This document shows positions 3,780-6,419 of a stretch of 6,419 bases of DNA, in pieces. The notes under the pieces were generated by a model. That model worked only from the letters and a program-made list of their open reading frames with translations. It was not told the origin of the DNA and made no database searches. Origin of the DNA: Deltaproteobacteria bacterium (lineage in GTDB: Bacteria > Myxococcota > Myxococcia > Myxococcales > Myxococcaceae); the NCBI GenBank assembly GCA_016875515.1, contig VGRA01000157.1:1-6419 (forward strand), written 5' to 3'. The position numbers and the translations under genes were made by a program. Positions within the stretch are counted from its first letter, which is position 1. Each line of letters begins with the position of its first letter.

Positions 3780-6419
3780 TCACGTCAGCCAGAAGTACGC
3801 AGACGCCACGAGCGACCGCTTCTCCGTCATCTTGGCCTTTGCCTGCAGCGCGGTGAGCTGGCGATCCTTCTGCGCGTACTTGAGGTCTTCGTCGTTGCGC
3901 AGGGCGTTCAGCTTGCGGCGGTACTCCCGCTCCAGCTTCTCCGCGGCGGCGCGGGCCTTGAGGCGCTCGGAAGGGTCCTCCTGGTGGAGCACCTCCTTGC
4001 GCGCGCGCTCCCACTCCTTGCGCGCCTTCTCCAGCTTTTGGCGGCCTTCCAGCAGGCAGTCCTCGGTGAAGCGATCCGACCGGTCCCGGGCGAGGTCCAT
4101 CTCCAGCAGGTTCTTGCGCTCGGCGGCGCGCAGCAGCTCGTCCTTGGCGGCCACGAGCGACTGCTCCTGCCAGAGCGAGACGGAGATGGGGGCCGGGGTG
4201 CGGCCGCGGGCCTCGCGCGCGGGCAGCTTCACGAAGTGCTCGCCCTCCTGCAGCGGCAGGGCGCGGAAGGTTCCGTCCCGCTCCTTCACCAGCACCAGGT
4301 GCGCAATCCGCTCCTCCGGCTTGAGCCCACCCAGCTCGAACTTGTAGGCGAACCACCAGCCCTCGGTGGCGCCCAGCCGCGCCAGCTTGGAGGGCAACGC
4401 CGAGGCGTCCAGCGCCAGGTAGGAGACCGCCTCGGCCGGCAGTTCCTTCAGTGCGCCGGCGGCGCGGGCCACATCCTTGCGGCTGCCCTCGCCGTCCCTG
4501 CCCAGCACGGAGCCGGCGAGCGCCCGGGCGCTGGCCTTCCGCTTCTCCATTGCGGCCCTGGCCTGCTCGCCCGCCATGCGGAGGCGGCGGCGCACGTCCC
4601 CGTCGAACCGCTCCGTCAGGAGCGAGCGGGCCTCCGTCATCCGCTGGCTGATGCGGCGCTCGAGGTCCGCGCGCAGCGCGTCGAACGCGGCGGCGATCTC
4701 CTCCGGCTTGCGGCAGGACTGGTAGATGTCCAGCACCCGCTTCTCGAAGTCCACGCCGGACTCGAGCGCGCCGAGGATCTCGTCCGAGGCGCCGAACACG
4801 CCGTCGAACAGGTTGAGCTTCTTCTCCAGCAGCTCGTACAGCCGCGCGTCCGCGGCGTTCTGCCGGTTGAGGAAGTTGATGACCAGCACGTCCCGCTGCT
4901 GGCCATACCGGTGGCAGCGGCCAATGCGCTGCTCCAGCCGCTGCGGGTTCCACGGCAGGTCGTAGTTGACCAGCAGGTTGCAGAACTGGAGGTTGAGCCC
5001 TTCCGCGCCCGCCTCCGTGGAGAGGAGGATCTGCGACGTGTGGCGGAAGTCCTCCACCAGCGCGCGGCGCTCCTCCGGGGTGCCCGCGTCACCGGACAGG
5101 ACGCTGACGCGCCCCTTGAAGCCGTGGTCGGAAAGCAGGCGGAAGAGGTACTCCTGCGTGCGGCGGCTCTCGGTGAAGATGACCGCCTTCTCCGGCCACT
5201 GGTGCGTGCGCGCCACGGTGAAGATGCGGTCCAGCGCCCGCTTGAGCGCCTCGCCCTTGGCATTGACCGTGATCTTGTCCGCCATGCCGGCGTAGCGGCG
5301 CAGCTCCCACACCTCGTTCTGCAGCGCGGCCAGGGACCCGGGCGCAGACTCCTTCGCCACGTCGTCCGACCACTCCTCCGCCTCCTCCGCGTACTGCGCC
5401 AGCTCCTCGGGCGTGTACAGCAACTGCGAGGCCTGCTGGCCAAGCTTCGCCGCGTGCAGCTTGCGCTCCAGGGACTCGGAGAGCTTCCGCAGCGTGGGGG
5501 CAATGGCGTAGGTGGAGGAGGCGAGCAGCTTGCGGTAGCAGAGCGTGAGCAGCGTCTTCTTGCCCGGCTCGATGGCCGCCACCTCGCTGCGGCGGAGGTA
5601 CTCAGACACCAGGTCGTAGAGCGCCTGCTCGTCCGCGGACGGCGCGAAGTCCTCCACGATGGAACGCCGGTTGGTGTACCGGACGTACTCGCGCACCTGC
5701 CTTCGCAGCGTGCGGTGCACCACCGGGGCGAGCCGCTCCTTGAGCTCCACCGCCGCGGACTCGTCCAGCGAGCCCTCCTCCGCGACCGTGTAGCGGCTCC
5801 GGAACGCCGCCTCGGGCCCCAGGATCTGCTCGTCCAGCAGCTGCACCAGCCCGTACAGCTCCATCAGGTCGTTCTGCAGCGGGGTGGCGGTCAGCAGGAT
5901 CTTCGGGACCCCTTTGAGCCCCTGCTTCAGCGCCTTGCCCTGCTTGTGGGTGGGCTTCCACGCGTTGCGGAGCCGGTGCGCCTCGTCAATGACTACGACG
6001 TCCCAGGGGATCTGCGCGAGCAACTCCGGGCGGTTCGCCCCGAACGGGTGCGAGCAGATGACGGGCACGGTGCGGTCGAACACGTTGCCGGTGGCGCGCA
6101 CCGAGCGGCCGTCCACAACCACGGAGTCCAGGTCGAACTTCTCGAGCAGTTCGCCCTGCCACTGTGCGCGCAGCGTGGCCGGTGCGAGGATGAGGATGCG
6201 TTTCTTCCCCTCTGCCATCAACTGGGCAACGACCAGGCCCGCCTCAATGGTCTTCCCCAGCCCCACCTCGTCCGCGAGCATGCAGCCGCCGCGGGGCAGG
6301 GACTCCAGCGCGAAGGCCGCCGCCTCCAGTTGGTGCGGGTTGAGGTCCACCTTCGCCTCGCCGAGCGTGGTGGCCAGGCGCGCGGTGGAGTCCGCGCTCC
6401 TCGCGGTCAACTCCTCCGC
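3780..6419 (-). CDS. SNF2/DEAD-type superfamily 2 helicase (5' end outside window)
   Basis: 879 codons are present, and the frame is still open at the right edge. Numbering from the TTG codon at 6410: motif I ADEVGLGKTIEAG at 46-58 (Walker A), Ia ILAPATLRAQW at 74-84, motif II IDEAH at 141-145, motif III LLTATPLQN at 172-180, motif IV region KAVIFTESRRT at 408-418, motif V STEAGAEGLNLQ at 464-475, motif VI QRIGRCHRYGQ at 494-504. This is a full two-lobe ATP-dependent DNA translocase of the RapA/SNF2 style. From about 575 a long charged, coiled-coil-like C-terminal region follows, with an aromatic patch near 685-690 and a very Lys/Glu/Arg-rich helix at 750-860. TTG 6410 is probably not the start: GGAGGAG abuts it with no spacing, the upstream codons continue the frame as A-E-E, and relatives have more N-terminal sequence before the VDLNPHQ motif. 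Substrate and pathway unknown; repair, transcription-complex recycling or defence are all possible. Nothing nearby points to a defence operon. Confidence 0.9.
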   Translation of the reverse strand, partial: AEELTARSADSTARLATTLGEAKVDLNPHQLEAAAFALESLPRGGCMLADEVGLGKTIEAGLVVAQLMAEGKKRILILAPATLRAQWQGELLEKFDLDSVVVDGRSVRATGNVFDRTVPVICSHPFGANRPELLAQIPWDVVVIDEAHRLRNAWKPTHKQGKALKQGLKGVPKILLTATPLQNDLMELYGLVQLLDEQILGPEAAFRSRYTVAEEGSLDESAAVELKERLAPVVHRTLRRQVREYVRYTNRRSIVEDFAPSADEQALYDLVSEYLRRSEVAAIEPGKKTLLTLCYRKLLASSTYAIAPTLRKLSESLERKLHAAKLGQQASQLLYTPEELAQYAEEAEEWSDDVAKESAPGSLAALQNEVWELRRYAGMADKITVNAKGEALKRALDRIFTVARTHQWPEKAVIFTESRRTQEYLFRLLSDHGFKGRVSVLSGDAGTPEERRALVEDFRHTSQILLSTEAGAEGLNLQFCNLLVNYDLPWNPQRLEQRIGRCHRYGQQRDVLVINFLNRQNAADARLYELLEKKLNLFDGVFGASDEILGALESGVDFEKRVLDIYQSCRKPEEIAAAFDALRADLERRISQRMTEARSLLTERFDGDVRRRLRMAGEQARAAMEKRKASARALAGSVLGRDGEGSRKDVARAAGALKELPAEAVSYLALDASALPSKLARLGATEGWWFAYKFELGGLKPEERIAHLVLVKERDGTFRALPLQEGEHFVKLPAREARGRTPAPISVSLWQEQSLVAAKDELLRAAERKNLLEMDLARDRSDRFTEDCLLEGRQKLEKARKEWERARKEVLHQEDPSERLKARAAAEKLEREYRRKLNALRNDEDLKYAQKDRQLTALQAKAKMTEKRSLVASAYFWLT

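Noticed and set aside
3744..3830. The same residues MTEKR near the helicase C-terminus (from 3830) and at the acr3 start (from 3758), with similar DNA 72 bases apart
   Set aside because: The match is only about a dozen bases with mismatches and does not extend; most likely chance, not a duplication or attachment site.
3634..4953. Minus-strand open frame of 439 codons inside the helicase
   Set aside because: It is Arg/Gly/Ala-rich out-of-frame reading of the helicase, which carries all the SF2 motifs in the other frame.
6408..6410. TTG at 6410 as the true helicase start
   Set aside because: The GGAGGAG before it leaves no spacing, the frame continues to the window edge, and relatives as I remember them have more residues before the VDLNPHQ motif. 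I treat the gene as 5'-partial.
1..6419. CRISPR array, tRNA/rRNA, insertion sequence or integrase
   Set aside because: I saw no regularly spaced repeats, cloverleaf-like RNA gene, transposase motif or terminal inverted repeats by eye.

Overview
The base composition is very GC-rich, and codon third positions are almost all G or C. Together with lipoproteins, a lipid kinase, a beta-helix surface-type protein and a stand-alone SNF2 helicase, this suggests a large-genome soil bacterium, most likely a myxobacterium (Myxococcota; Myxococcus, Corallococcus, Archangium or Stigmatella type). That placement is inference from style and remembered homologs, not from a search.

The window has two converging transcription units. 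On the plus strand (67-1538) a diacylglycerol kinase/YegS-type lipid kinase is coupled by an ATGA overlap to a cysteine-rich DUF3105 lipoprotein. On the minus strand, reading from the right edge, come a large SNF2/DEAD-type helicase (its 5' end lies outside the window), a wrecked ACR3-type arsenite efflux gene, a thioredoxin-fold-type arsenate reductase gene (arsC), and a broken gene for an exported beta-helix-like protein. The two units meet at 1538/1552 with only 13 bases between the stop codons.

The notable region is 1552-3758. Three consecutive minus-strand genes are damaged there, while the genes on both sides are clean. acr3 has lost about 150 codons from its middle at a junction with visible microhomology, and also carries two 1-base shifts and an in-frame TAA. 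arsC keeps all its catalytic residues but has no stop codon at the normal place, and reads on out of frame through the next gene. The beta-helix gene has an 8-base C/G homopolymer that throws it out of frame by one base, plus an in-frame TAG. Together these look like a decaying two-gene arsenic resistance cassette (efflux pump dead, reductase possibly alive) and a decaying surface-protein gene. Clustered sequencing errors are the main alternative, but they cannot explain the large acr3 deletion.

I found no tRNA, rRNA, CRISPR array, insertion sequence or clear intrinsic terminator. I do not see a new multi-gene system; the best second-look items are the ars remnant, the arsC readthrough and the homopolymer in the beta-helix gene.
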